Below, piece by piece: positions 27,001 through 36,033 of a stretch of DNA of 45,288 nt. The position numbers and the translations under genes are program-made. The stretch is from a virus: positions 1 through 45,288 of the IMG/VR virus record IMGVR_UViG_3300047157_000142; one strand, 5' to 3'. Numbering within the stretch: the stretch's first letter is position 1; the number at the start of each line of letters is the position of its first letter. The notes under the pieces were generated by a model that worked only from the letters and a program-made list of their open reading frames with translations, searched no databases and was not told the origin of the DNA.

Positions 27001-29403
27001 TTATCGCGGTGTAAACTGCTCTAAACCTATACCGCCTAAACCATCATTACCAGAAGATTCAAAATCTGTAGGTAATAAATCGTTTTGACGCTGTTCAATC
27101 ATTTTTGATTGTTGTGTTGCTTGTATTTTTGTTCTTTTATCTTTACGATCTTCTATCTCTGCTTCTTTACTAGCTTCTCTAGAGTTTTTCATTTGAGCTA
27201 ATTGAAGTTGGTATTGAAACTCTTCTGCCATTAATTGTTTTTTAATTAATGCTTCTTGCTCCATTCTTTGTATTTCAAATTGAGACTTAGCTTGTTCAAT
27301 TTGTATTTCTGTGTTTGCTAAAGCTTCTTGTTTTTGTACTTCATTTAAAGCAGCTTGTTCAGCAGTTTGTGCGTTTGCTTGTGCCTGCGCTTGTATCTGT
27401 TGTTGTTGAGCTTGTTGATCTTGCTTTTGCTTTTCTATTCTTCTATATTTTAATATTTGATTAGCTAGTGTTAAATTTTTAACTTCTCTAATATCAATAG
27501 CATCTTCAAGATAAATTTGACCAGACTGTAAAGCTACTTGTATGTTTTGTTCTAACATAGCTTTTTCTTCTTCTTCTGGTTCTAATTCTAAATAAATACC
27601 AAATTGATATAAATGAAGAGTAGACATTTCTTCTAAGTTTCTTGCGTTTGTTAATGAAATACTTTGCATTAAAGCTTCTTTTGTTAATTCAAAACCTAAG
27701 GCATCGGCTATTCTAAGAGATATATTTTCACATGTTCTTAGTGTTAAATATAAACTAGCATCTAATATATGTTTTGTAGCAATATTAGAAGCATTAGCTG
27801 CCATTTTTTGTAAACCAACTAAAGCATTAGGATCTGGCATAGAACCATCTCTAGCTTCATTAAGTCCAGTTACATCTCTTATCATCTGTAAATAATACTG
27901 ATAAGTATTAATTAAAGACTGTATTTTTGCATTTGATGCAGATGTTTGTAATTCTTGAATAGGTACTTTACCTCTATTAGGATCACCATCTTGAGTCAAG
28001 CTTCTACCAACTATACTACCAGTCTGGAAATACATGTTTAAAGCTTCTTGAGGATTATAATTAGTTCCATTACCTAAATCAACTTCTGCTAAACCATCAA
28101 CATCCACAAATACACCATCTGGAACCATACGTTGTATAACTTGTTGTAATTTTAACGATGTCAATTGTATCATATCAGCAAAACTTGTTATACGGCTAAC
28201 AAGTGATTCCATACGGCCTTGATATAAACTAGGTGCACATAAAGTATAATTCATATTAACCTTAGTTATATCCGCGTTAGGTCTTGTCATGTTTTCAGAT
28301 AATTTCCACTCTAACATTTGTGGAACACCCATAACTTTAGCACCTGTAAACAACACTTCTATACTTCTTGCTACTCTTTCAAAGCCATCGTTTGGTGGAG
28401 GATTAAAATAATCAGGTTTTTCAATTGCTTTTTCTAACCCTTGTTCTGTTCTTTTTATTTTAAAAACTTGATCAATAAATGTTTTATATTCAAAAAATAA
28501 TATTTGAACTAAATCTTTATCATAATTAGGATTAGCTATGTAACCATCACGACCAGGGTATCTTACCATTTTTTGCAACTCATCATCTGTAAGGTATGGA
28601 AATTTCTTTTTTATTTCAGCTAAAGTCATAGACTTTATTTCACCTACGTAATATATATCTTCAAAATTAGGATCATTACTGTAAGAATAAATTAAATTAG
28701 CTGGATCTACATAATCAACAACTACTCCTTCTGATTTATTGAAAGAGGTTTTAACAGCACCAATACCTATAGTTACTATATCTTCTACTAATCTTCTTTT
28801 AGTTAATTGATACTTGTTAAAAGCTAATGTATTGTTAACAGCTTCTTCTTCAGCTATTTCAATAGCTTGCTTATAATTAAGCTGCATGTGTACTTCAAGC
28901 TCTTCTTTTGATTGTGGCAACTTAGAAGCATCAGAATTATACATATCTAAACCAGTAAGTTCTTTTACTTTATTTAAATAATCTTGAGCCATCATATCTC
29001 TATATATACCACCTACATAATCTGTTCTTTGTTTTAAAGAAAAAGGATCTTGTGCAAAAGCTTTTAAATCATATTTTTTAGCAGCAATACCATTTACAAC
29101 TATATCTACAAACTTAGGTATAATAGGTACTGGTTTCCAGTCTAAATTTAAATAAGACAAATCACCATTAATAGATAATTCGTCTTTATATTTTTGTACG
29201 TTTTGCTCTCCTCTAGCATATAATCTTAAACTATGAAATTGTTGGTAACCATTGTTCCATCTACTACCATTTACTCTACCTCCTCTAAACCATTCATATT
29301 CAATAGCTTGCCCAACTTTCAAACCATATTCTAAAGTTCTCTTTTCTTCCTCAGATACCATCTGACTTGGAAACGCACTATTAACACCAGTGTTTAATTT
29401 CAT
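27001..29403 (-). CDS. Portal protein
   Basis: 800 residues, the size of portals in crAss-like and related podoviruses. The portal forms the dodecameric DNA gate and terminase dock. It follows the large terminase with an ATGA overlap (29400-29403). Recognisable parts include VDPANLIYSYSNDPNFEDIY, WKLSENMTRPNADITKVNMN and the helix-rich core VTGLNEARDGSMPDPNALVG. The last 150 residues (about 650-790) are Gln/Ala/Lys-rich and helical (QQQIQAQAQANAQTAEQAAL), corresponding to the long barrel or coiled coil seen in podovirus portals. No membrane segments or enzymatic motifs. The call rests on size, synteny and overall helical pattern. Confidence 0.82.
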   Translation of the reverse strand: MKLNTGVNSAFPSQMVSEEEKRTLEYGLKVGQAIEYEWFRGGRVNGSRWNNGYQQFHSLRLYARGEQNVQKYKDELSINGDLSYLNLDWKPVPIIPKFVDIVVNGIAAKKYDLKAFAQDPFSLKQRTDYVGGIYRDMMAQDYLNKVKELTGLDMYNSDASKLPQSKEELEVHMQLNYKQAIEIAEEEAVNNTLAFNKYQLTKRRLVEDIVTIGIGAVKTSFNKSEGVVVDYVDPANLIYSYSNDPNFEDIYYVGEIKSMTLAEIKKKFPYLTDDELQKMVRYPGRDGYIANPNYDKDLVQILFFEYKTFIDQVFKIKRTEQGLEKAIEKPDYFNPPPNDGFERVARSIEVLFTGAKVMGVPQMLEWKLSENMTRPNADITKVNMNYTLCAPSLYQGRMESLVSRITSFADMIQLTSLKLQQVIQRMVPDGVFVDVDGLAEVDLGNGTNYNPQEALNMYFQTGSIVGRSLTQDGDPNRGKVPIQELQTSASNAKIQSLINTYQYYLQMIRDVTGLNEARDGSMPDPNALVGLQKMAANASNIATKHILDASLYLTLRTCENISLRIADALGFELTKEALMQSISLTNARNLEEMSTLHLYQFGIYLELEPEEEEKAMLEQNIQVALQSGQIYLEDAIDIREVKNLTLANQILKYRRIEKQKQDQQAQQQQIQAQAQANAQTAEQAALNEVQKQEALANTEIQIEQAKSQFEIQRMEQEALIKKQLMAEEFQYQLQLAQMKNSREASKEAEIEDRKDKRTKIQATQQSKMIEQRQNDLLPTDFESSGNDGLGGIGLEQFTPR

Positions 29404-31607
29404 TTATTAATTATTTTTGATTCATTGCCTCTATTGTCATACTTAGAAAAAGTTAAATTAACAGGTTGTTTTATAACTTCAGCAACGGGTCTATATTTAT
29501 TTTTATTACAAGCCATAACGGCTAAACCAGAACTTATTGATGCATCATGCTTTGTTCTATTGTTTATGTCAAAAGCAGCCCAGTCTTCTAAAGTTCGTTG
29601 AAAATACATAGTTCCATATTGCTCATTATTATAACCTACAAACATTTCAATATAAGCTTCAATAGCAGCGGCGTGAGCCTGTTTAACATCTTCACTTGAA
29701 TTAGGTATACCACCTATTTCTTTTTCAGTTACTGACATTTTATGCATAGTTTTATCAGGTCTATTCATAGAATAACCTCTATAACCTCTTCTTTTAAAAT
29801 GATATAACAACCTAGGTTTGTTATTTTCAGCTAATATAGGCATGCCGTAAAATACACACGCCATAAGTACGTCTTCAAAAAATATCTCTGCAGTTTGTGG
29901 TCTAGCTATATATTCTAAAAAGAATAAATTAAGCGGAGCGTCTTCCATGCTAAACTTAGTTAAGCCATGTAAAGAACCTTTTGATCCTCTACCATCTACA
30001 GTTCCTGATATATCGTAGCTGTCACAACCAAAAGCACCCATGTGATCGTTTCCAGGAAATTTTCTACCGTTTTTTAAAATAACTCTATTTTGTTGACTAA
30101 TATTTGGAACCCATGAAACAAAAAATCTACCTTGTTTACTTGGAACAAACATAACGCTTGTATCTTTAATCCCACCTTCCCAAATAAAATTACCTTGCGT
30201 AATAACATTTGAGTGTTTTAAATCTTCGTTATAATCTATTTGTTCATAGATTTTTGTAAGATTAAATAATGACTGCTTTGTCTCATCTCTAAACGCATGT
30301 TTTTCAGTACGAGGAAACTGCCGATATAATTCATTGAGTGCATCAGGATCGTCCTTAAGACCATCTACTTCATTTTCCCAGTGCTCGATAACACCGATTT
30401 CAATGGAGAAACCATCTGGCCCTTTTTTAGGTTCTTCCGGTGTCTCAAAGACAGGTAATCCATAAGAATCAATGTATCCTTCGTAATTCCACTCCATAGG
30501 AATGAACAAGCTATATAATCCCGAGCTAGTCTGCCCGTTGCGGTTTCTTCTGGTAACGTCTGAGTCATCATATAATTTTTTATAATTTCTACCTCCTTTG
30601 TCTAAAGCATTTGACGTTGAACCCATCATACACTTACCTATAATTCTAGAACCTAATCGTAAACAAGTTTTTGTAACCCTCCAGTTATTTAATATATTGT
30701 CAGGTTTTTCCCATTTACCAGATTCATCGTGTACAAGTAGTTTTAATTTTTCACCATCATAACTGTTGTCTCCTGTATTTTTCCAGTCAATAGTTGTATC
30801 TAATCCTTCTAATTCTTCTAATTGTTCGTTACTATCTAGTTTACGTCTTGTAAATCTGCTAGCAGGAACTCTGTACGCAAGCTCTGTTTTCGGCCGATCC
30901 ATACCGTCTTGAATTGGCTTGAAGAAAAACGGGTAGTTGACGGAAATGGGTACGATTTTATCGGTAAACATTTTCTTCGCATCAGCCCCTGATTTTGAAA
31001 GGACACCGTATCTAGCATCACTAGAGATAGTGGCAAGGTTGACTGCTTCGCCAGATGCCATGAATGAAAAACCAGACCGTCTGTTTTTGAGGTAGCACAT
31101 TCCGTAGCAGCGTGTATCTGCTTTGCAAGCTTCCCAGAATATATAGAATAATCTGTTTGCTTCTCTAAAATCTGCTTGCCCAACATCAATCTTGGACCAC
31201 TGCAGGTACATGTAGTGAGTACCAGTAATGTAAGTAGCTTTACCCTTATTAGTAAACCAATAGCCTTCGTGACGCCTAGCAAATTCTCTATCAATATACC
31301 CATACCATTTTTCTTTAAAATCATCTGGATATTGTTTCCAGTCAAATATTGTTTTAATCTTTTTTAATGTTTTAGGATATTCATGAACTTGCCATTTGTC
31401 ATAATCCTTATTAACATCTTTTTCTTTTGGTAGTGCTATTTTTAAGTTCTGTATTTCATATACTTCACCTATTTCGCCTGTTTTAGATATAACAATAACA
31501 TCATGTTCTTTATTGTAACCATAATCCCACTTTTTAGATTTATTTAATCTTTTTATTACATATGGTTTTATGTGATCGATTATTTTATATAACGTTTGCT
31601 TATACAT
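29400..31607 (-). CDS. terL: Terminase large subunit
   Basis: 735 residues; the ATP-driven DNA packaging motor and headful or end-cutting nuclease. An arginine-containing Walker-A-like motif, LKNRRSGFSFMASGEA, lies at about residues 171-187. Walker B is LLVHDESGKW near 289-298 (Asp then catalytic Glu). The coupling motif KCMMGSTSN follows near 335. The nuclease domain opens with GAFGCDSYDISGT (Asp near 526-530), an RNase H-like first metal ligand. The start overlaps the stop of the small terminase gene by one base (TAATG) and the end overlaps the portal start. The order small subunit, large subunit, portal is standard. Confidence 0.92.
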   Translation of the reverse strand: MYKQTLYKIIDHIKPYVIKRLNKSKKWDYGYNKEHDVIVISKTGEIGEVYEIQNLKIALPKEKDVNKDYDKWQVHEYPKTLKKIKTIFDWKQYPDDFKEKWYGYIDREFARRHEGYWFTNKGKATYITGTHYMYLQWSKIDVGQADFREANRLFYIFWEACKADTRCYGMCYLKNRRSGFSFMASGEAVNLATISSDARYGVLSKSGADAKKMFTDKIVPISVNYPFFFKPIQDGMDRPKTELAYRVPASRFTRRKLDSNEQLEELEGLDTTIDWKNTGDNSYDGEKLKLLVHDESGKWEKPDNILNNWRVTKTCLRLGSRIIGKCMMGSTSNALDKGGRNYKKLYDDSDVTRRNRNGQTSSGLYSLFIPMEWNYEGYIDSYGLPVFETPEEPKKGPDGFSIEIGVIEHWENEVDGLKDDPDALNELYRQFPRTEKHAFRDETKQSLFNLTKIYEQIDYNEDLKHSNVITQGNFIWEGGIKDTSVMFVPSKQGRFFVSWVPNISQQNRVILKNGRKFPGNDHMGAFGCDSYDISGTVDGRGSKGSLHGLTKFSMEDAPLNLFFLEYIARPQTAEIFFEDVLMACVFYGMPILAENNKPRLLYHFKRRGYRGYSMNRPDKTMHKMSVTEKEIGGIPNSSEDVKQAHAAAIEAYIEMFVGYNNEQYGTMYFQRTLEDWAAFDINNRTKHDASISSGLAVMACNKNKYRPVAEVIKQPVNLTFSKYDNRGNESKIINK

Positions 31608-31882
31608 TACTTAGATCTTCTTTCTGCAAAACCTCCAAAAGCTTTAGCTTGAACTTCTTCTTTTGGTTTTTCATTTAACATATCCTCTTCTTCTTTAATA
31701 CGATTAAGTATTTCAAAAGCATCAAATATAGCTAGCTTTTTAGTTGCGGCAGCATTTTTTAATCTATCAGCAGATATATCATCGTCAGAATCTACAATAG
31801 CTTCCTTAGCTACTTTAATTAATTCTTCAACCGCTATGTGCCCAGCGTGGATTATATTCTGTTTCGTTTCCTTGACGTTCAT
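31607..31882 (-). CDS. terS: Probable terminase small subunit
   Basis: 91 residues, helical: NIIHAGHIAVEELIKVAKEA, an acidic turn (DSDDDISADRLKNAAATKKL), then AIFDAFEILNRIKEEEDM and a charged tail. It has the size and all-helical nature of small terminases and sits directly before the large subunit with a one-base stop/start overlap. It also starts 56 bases inside the end of the previous gene, an unusually long overlap. I see no clear helix-turn-helix motif, so the call is from synteny and size. Confidence 0.6.
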   Translation of the reverse strand: MNVKETKQNIIHAGHIAVEELIKVAKEAIVDSDDDISADRLKNAAATKKLAIFDAFEILNRIKEEEDMLNEKPKEEVQAKAFGGFAERRSK

Positions 31883-32432
31883 GTTTAATTACAATATCAT
31901 TAGATTTCATACAATAAAGACGTTTGCCATCAACGACAAAGTCATATTCTCCATTAGGCGTATAACCCACAAGGTCTCCCTCGTTAATTCCTAGCACTTC
32001 TAACGCACTATTACCGTATTTTAATATACCAATAAGATATTGCTCTTGATCAGACACTGTATTGTCATTACTTTTAATAGGACTTATAAAGCATCTATCA
32101 TTAATAGTTTGCCATTTATCCTTTCTTTTATATAAATACACTTGATCTAACTGAACAAAATATAAACCATCTTTAAAATAAGACTTACTATTCTTTTCTT
32201 CACCTCTTACATTATACCATCTTCTAAAAACATTATGGTGAATCATTATTAAATCACCTTTTTTAATGCTAGTTTTAAATGATAAAGGTGTTTCTATAAC
32301 TTTAGCTATATTATTTACGGATTTAAAAGTTTCTACTTGAGTGTTAATTATAAGGCTTTTGTCACCTACTTTAACTTTATTATTATATCGCTGGCCATAA
32401 GGCTCAACGATAAAATCAAATAAACTTTTCAC
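31827..32432 (-). CDS. Double GroES-like barrel protein
   Basis: 201 residues. The N-terminal part (FIVEPYGQRYNNKVKVGDKS, then IAKVIETPLSFKTSIKKGDL and IMIHHNVFRRWYNVRGEE) has the order of a GroES barrel: first strand, a mobile-loop-like stretch, then a V.G-rich strand and KxGD turn with HH. A second unit (YLIGILKYGNSALEVLGINE, GDLVGYTPNGEYDFVVDGKR and LYCMKSNDIVIKH) repeats the GD turn and a closing strand. This looks like a co-chaperonin-type protein, separate from the groES gene at 39948-40208. It might cap the host or phage GroEL, or be a virion protein with that fold. Its 3' end overlaps the small terminase by 56 bases. Confidence 0.55.
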   Translation of the reverse strand: MKSLFDFIVEPYGQRYNNKVKVGDKSLIINTQVETFKSVNNIAKVIETPLSFKTSIKKGDLIMIHHNVFRRWYNVRGEEKNSKSYFKDGLYFVQLDQVYLYKRKDKWQTINDRCFISPIKSNDNTVSDQEQYLIGILKYGNSALEVLGINEGDLVGYTPNGEYDFVVDGKRLYCMKSNDIVIKHERQGNETEYNPRWAHSG

Positions 32433-32659
32433 TAATATTCTAAATCATACTCAACTGATATTGCCATGTTAGAATTAAACTTCTTCCACGGCAATACTTC
32501 GTTTTGTTTTTTGATAAAAATATTATAAGAATTATCTTCTTTATCAGAAAGTATATGTGATATAGTATGACCACCATATACTGACTGCCCTATCGAGTAG
32601 TGCATAGCATCAGTTTTGTAGTCAGAACCAATACTTATCTTTCTAATAATTGAAGACAT
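32432..32659 (-). CDS. Small conserved-looking beta-rich protein
   Basis: 75 residues: MSSIIRKISIGSDYKTDAMH then YSIGQSVYGGHTISHILSDK, and ending KFNSNMAISVEYDLEY. Predicted mainly beta with a central acidic turn. It shares single-base stop/start overlaps with both neighbours (32432 and 32659), so it is translated with them. I have the impression of a family recurrent in marine Bacteroidota phages but can give no function. Confidence 0.6.
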   Translation of the reverse strand: MSSIIRKISIGSDYKTDAMHYSIGQSVYGGHTISHILSDKEDNSYNIFIKKQNEVLPWKKFNSNMAISVEYDLEY

Positions 32660-32898
32660 TATTTCTTATCCTCTTCTTTTTCAATTGGAGTATATGTTCC
32701 ATCTTCTAAGTTGATGTTGATAGATCCATACTCTTCTTCTAACTCTTTTTTAAAGTCTTCAGTCTCTTTGTTTACTTCGTGAAACTTACTTAATACTGAG
32801 GTTTTCTGGGCTTCTAAAAATCCTACCTCGTTTAACAACTTGTTTAAGTCTTTTTGAAAGCCTTGGATTTTTTCTAATTGGTCTTTTTTAATTTCCAT
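32659..32898 (-). CDS. Small coiled-coil protein
   Basis: 79 residues. Residues 1-55 form a long charged amphipathic helix with heptad repeats (KDQLEKIQGFQKDLNKLLNE, then FHEVNKETEDFKKELEEEYG), ending in a short beta-like tail (SININLEDGTYTPIEKEEDK). It is probably a dimeric or trimeric coiled coil. It overlaps the next gene by one base. Preceded by a tandem TTAAA leader similar to that of groEL. The role is unknown; an assembly cofactor or spacer is possible. Confidence 0.6.
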   Translation of the reverse strand: MEIKKDQLEKIQGFQKDLNKLLNEVGFLEAQKTSVLSKFHEVNKETEDFKKELEEEYGSININLEDGTYTPIEKEEDKK

Positions 32899-32920
32899 TT
32901 TTAATTTAATTTAATTGATT
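32899..32920 (-). promoter_or_regulatory. Tandem AAATT leader before the coiled-coil gene
   Basis: The minus strand reads ATCAATTAAATTAAATTAAA directly before the start, close to the groEL leader at 41749-41774 (ATCAAATTAAATTAAATTAA). Neither has a Shine-Dalgarno motif. The shared pentamer repeat suggests a common signal for translation or transcription, but the evidence is only the similarity of two low-complexity stretches. Confidence 0.35.
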
Positions 32921-32951
32921 AATTATTTATTAATATAGTTACAGGTTTTAT

Positions 32952-33413
32952 TTATTTTTTAAATAAACTTGTAGCCTTTTCTGTTGTGCGTCCACCAAAA
33001 TATGCTAGAACAACAGCCATCATTACTTTTTCAAATGTGTCATTCCATAATTCACCTATGTGAAATGGTATAGACTCTACACTATCTAATAATCCTGCTA
33101 TTGAAAATATAACAATACACCACACTAAAACCATAGGGCGTACGTTTTTAGAAAGCCATGAATCTGACATTGAATCAGCTTGCCACCTTGAGGTGACGGC
33201 TTCCATTTCTTTATTTTGTTGTTCAAATATAAGTTGTTGCAATTTTATTTTGTCTTCACCACTTACATCGGATTTACCTATAGCAGCAATAGCTTCAGCT
33301 GGCGACGTTACGCCACTTAGTACACTTCCCAACGTAGGGTTAACTAACGACGCAGCACCAAACAATAGTTTACCTACTGTAGTTTCTGCAAATTTCTTTT
33401 TTGGTTTACTCAT
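32952..33413 (-). CDS. Holin (three-helix type)
   Basis: 153 residues. The C-terminal half carries RWQADSMSDSWLSKNVRPMV, the conserved lead-in of the phage 3TM holin family, followed by hydrophobic spans LVWCIVIFSIAGLL and VMMAVVLAYFGGRTTEK. The N-terminal half is amphipathic (VGKLLFGAASLVNPTLGSVL). Holins make the inner-membrane holes that release or trigger the endolysin. The endolysin (38478-38942) lies 5 kb upstream in the same direction, so both are on the same expected transcript. The start overlaps the previous gene's TAA (TAATG). Confidence 0.82.
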   Translation of the reverse strand: MSKPKKKFAETTVGKLLFGAASLVNPTLGSVLSGVTSPAEAIAAIGKSDVSGEDKIKLQQLIFEQQNKEMEAVTSRWQADSMSDSWLSKNVRPMVLVWCIVIFSIAGLLDSVESIPFHIGELWNDTFEKVMMAVVLAYFGGRTTEKATSLFKK

Positions 33414-34067
33414 TATCTTCCTCTTGTTCTGTTAAATTTCTTAGAGCATATGTTACATGCGCCTTTTCCTCCAGAAGATTTTCTTCCAAGACCAAGTTTT
33501 GGTAATCTAAATTTAGGTAGTCTTATTTGTATATTACCTATTGCTCTTCCTGTTTTTTTAATAAATTTTCCAACATCAGTGTTTTCTAAATTTTTTTCTA
33601 GTTTTTCTTGGTGATGGTGGCGGAATTGTTCCTGTTGGTGGTTTTTTAACTAAAGGTTGTAACCCAGCCATGCTACCTGTTATTTTAGCACCACCCATGG
33701 GTTTTATTCCAGAATAATTCAAAGTTTGCGAAACAGTTCTTCTAGTTGGTTCTGTACCTGGCTTAGTATTTCCTGCTATATACTTATCATCTGCTATTTT
33801 TCTTTCAGATAAAGACATTTTTTTATAAGCTGCATCACCAGCAGGTGTAAATTTAGGTTTAGTATATGAACCAGGTGTTCCAGGTGTTTCGTAAGTTCTT
33901 GTTGTTGTTCGTGAATAACCTGAAAAAGGACTTTTGTTATTAGGCGTCGATACTGTACTGCTAGACACAAGTCTTTCACCAGAAGCTCTATCAGCATACG
34001 CTTTAAAATTTAGATTTTTAGATGGATCAGTCATTTTAGCTGGACCACTTTTACATTTATACGCCAT
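33413..34067 (-). CDS. Basic protein with GAKIT motif and C-terminal Cys pair, split by a frameshift
   Basis: The frame from 34067 (MAYKCKSGPAKMTDPSKNLN) would stop at 33576 after RKTRKKFRKH. Downstream, a frame with no start codon (NTDVGKFIKKTGRAIGNIQI, then LPKFRLPKLGLGRKSSGG and ACNICSKKFNRTRGR) runs to a TAA that overlaps the holin ATG. Removing one base of T7 (33591-33597) joins them into 217 residues; this is the best reading because the second part has no start of its own. The protein is basic, Pro/Thr/Ser-rich and probably disordered. It contains GIKPMGGAKITGSMAGLQPL, shared with the neighbouring Cys/His protein, and a CNIC pair near the end. Function unknown, probably a virion-associated or DNA-binding protein. 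Confidence 0.6.
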
Positions 34068-34069
34068 AA

Positions 34070-34792
34070 TTAATTGTTTTTAAATCTTTTTAAGTCTTTA
34101 ACAGTAAACACGTATTGAGGTGTTACTATATCTTTTGTTTCATGTAGATCATACCACACACTATGTTTTTTAATTGGATTTAATAAAATTTGTTGTTCTT
34201 GCGCTGGCATGTAACTTTGTGCCAACATATATTTTTTATGACCATTTTTATTAATAACAATATCAATTACAGATATTGCATGGCCAGGAAAACCACCTAC
34301 AATAAATAAATCACCTGGTTTTATATCTTTTATATTTACATTAACAGTGTCATAAGTATCTAAAGACCATGTTCCAGACCAAGCCCAGACTTTTGTTATA
34401 TATTTTTTAAAAGTATATTCGTTAAAGTTTTGAAAATTACCAGTGTACGAATATATTTTTGCATTATGTGAAAAAGTAAAAGATATTTTATTATACTGTT
34501 TAGACTCAAATAAATAACGAGCTTTATTATACATAACAGCATCAGCACATTGATGTAAATCTTTATTACCTATATCATAAACAAATTTAGCAACATAAAC
34601 TTTATTAAAACCTTCTTTCATTTGACCACTAAAATACTTTACATGATCTTTTGTATTTATCTTCTTAGATATAATCCAGTTATGATAATCACTTTGAATT
34701 ATTCTCTTATAGTCTTTAGGTATTTTAAAATAAGACTCTATTGTTTGACTGTAAACATTTAAACTTAATAATAATAATAATAGATTTTTCAT
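34070..34792 (-). CDS. Secreted DUF4846 protein
   Basis: 240 residues with signal peptide MKNLLLLLLSLNVYSQ. Diagnostic DUF4846 blocks are DLHQCADAVMYNKARYLF (Cys82, Asp84), the YITKVWAWSGTWSL helix, IKPGDLFIVGGFPGHAISVI (His171) and LAQSYMPAQEQQILLNP. The spacing of a Cys at the start of a helix and a His after a GD turn resembles NlpC/P60-type cysteine hydrolases, so a wall or peptide hydrolase is possible, but the DUF has no function I know. The family is typical of Bacteroidota. As an exported protein in a phage it may act on the host periplasm at lysis or during infection. Adjacent genes encode a second Cys/His protein and an HExxH protein. Confidence 0.85.
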   Translation of the reverse strand: MKNLLLLLLSLNVYSQTIESYFKIPKDYKRIIQSDYHNWIISKKINTKDHVKYFSGQMKEGFNKVYVAKFVYDIGNKDLHQCADAVMYNKARYLFESKQYNKISFTFSHNAKIYSYTGNFQNFNEYTFKKYITKVWAWSGTWSLDTYDTVNVNIKDIKPGDLFIVGGFPGHAISVIDIVINKNGHKKYMLAQSYMPAQEQQILLNPIKKHSVWYDLHETKDIVTPQYVFTVKDLKRFKNN

Positions 34793-34810
34793 ACTATTAT
34801 AATTACATAT

Positions 34811-36033
34811 TTATTTCTTTTTCAACTTTTTAAATAAAGAATTAATACCTTTAGTGTTAGCTGTAATTTTAGCACCAGGCATGGTTTTTACACCAGCTGG
34901 TTGTATAGGTTTTTTAGTATTTTTTACTATAAATGATGCTGTGTTTAGGTTTTCTTTAAGTTTTGGTGTTTTTCCTACATACCTTAAGTAAACACCTTCT
35001 TTGCCCACGTTGATAAACATTATTATTAACTCGTAATCCATCTAATACGCTACCAGGGTTTTCATAAAATGTCGGTTCTCCAAATGCATTTTTATTACCA
35101 ACAGTCATAGAATGGCTAGTTCCAGAATACATACTACCATCAGCATTAAAAGTTGGTAAAAAAACCTGACCTTAAATTATCTCCTGGTAATATTTCATCT
35201 ACTCCTTTTATTGCTTTATCATATCTTTTAGCACCCTCATTTCGTCTGCTTTCATAACTAGACCCATCATAATCTCCACCCAAAACTCTAAGTCCAAACA
35301 TACCTTGTTCTAAATTTTCTTTTTTAGTATTGTGTAAAGATACGTGTTGGTAACCTATTTGAGGATATATATTATCCATATCATTATTGTTAGGTAATGT
35401 TGGTGGTGTGTCTCCTTCTTTTAAATTTATTCGCTTACCGTCAACTCTTCTTTTAAAGCTAAAAGGTTTTGAAACTGTAGCACCACCCATTCGTTGCAAA
35501 GCACAAGCGTGTGTATTACAAGCTGCTCCAGCGTAGCCATAACCTTTTAAATCCTCTTGACCATATTTGTTTATTATTAAATCTTGCTCATTTTTATTTA
35601 ATATTGAATCATAAATTCCAATATTACCTTTTTTAGCATCTTTAAATTTAAACATACTACCAAGATTAGCTCTAGAGACTTGCGTAAGCCCGTCTTTATT
35701 CCATTTGGGAGGGTTTGCTATTAATTCTTTATTAAAAAACCTAGGCATTCCTAAAGTTTTTACTGTATTATTTTCAGCTGCTTTAGCAATGTTATCCCTT
35801 ACGTTTTGCACTCTCATGCTTTCTTTTCTTAAAGCTTCTCTAGCATCAGTTTCTTTTTTTCTAGCTTCAAATGCAAAGTCACTAACCATAGCTTTTGTAT
35901 TAATACCAAAGCCTGGAATACCAGTTTTATTTTCTTGACTTGATTTTTCCCAAGTAAAACCTGGTCCAAGTTTTTTTGAACTTTTAAGTCTTGAAGCATT
36001 TAATTCAGGATAAAATGAAGATTTTGATTTCAT
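34811..36033 (-). CDS. Possible papain-like/NlpC-like protein, split by two one-base frameshifts
   Basis: The frame from 36033 ends DNLRSGFFTNF at 35146. Removing one base of A7 at 35158-35164 gives GFLPTFNADGSMYSGTSHSM, then VNNNVYQRG; removing one base of CCC at 35004-35006 continues KEGVYLRYVGKTPKLKEN to the stop at 34811. The restored length is 406 residues. The central GYGYAGAACNTHACALQRMG (Cys172 or Cys177) followed by EILPGDN and a later SGTSHSMTVGN (His near 307) is the Cys, GD-turn, His order of NlpC/P60-like hydrolases. Basic helical residues 50-120 precede it. The tail repeats the neighbour's motif as GVKTMPGAKITANTKGINSL. Catalysis is inferred only; the His would be lost in the unrepaired frame. 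Confidence 0.6.
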
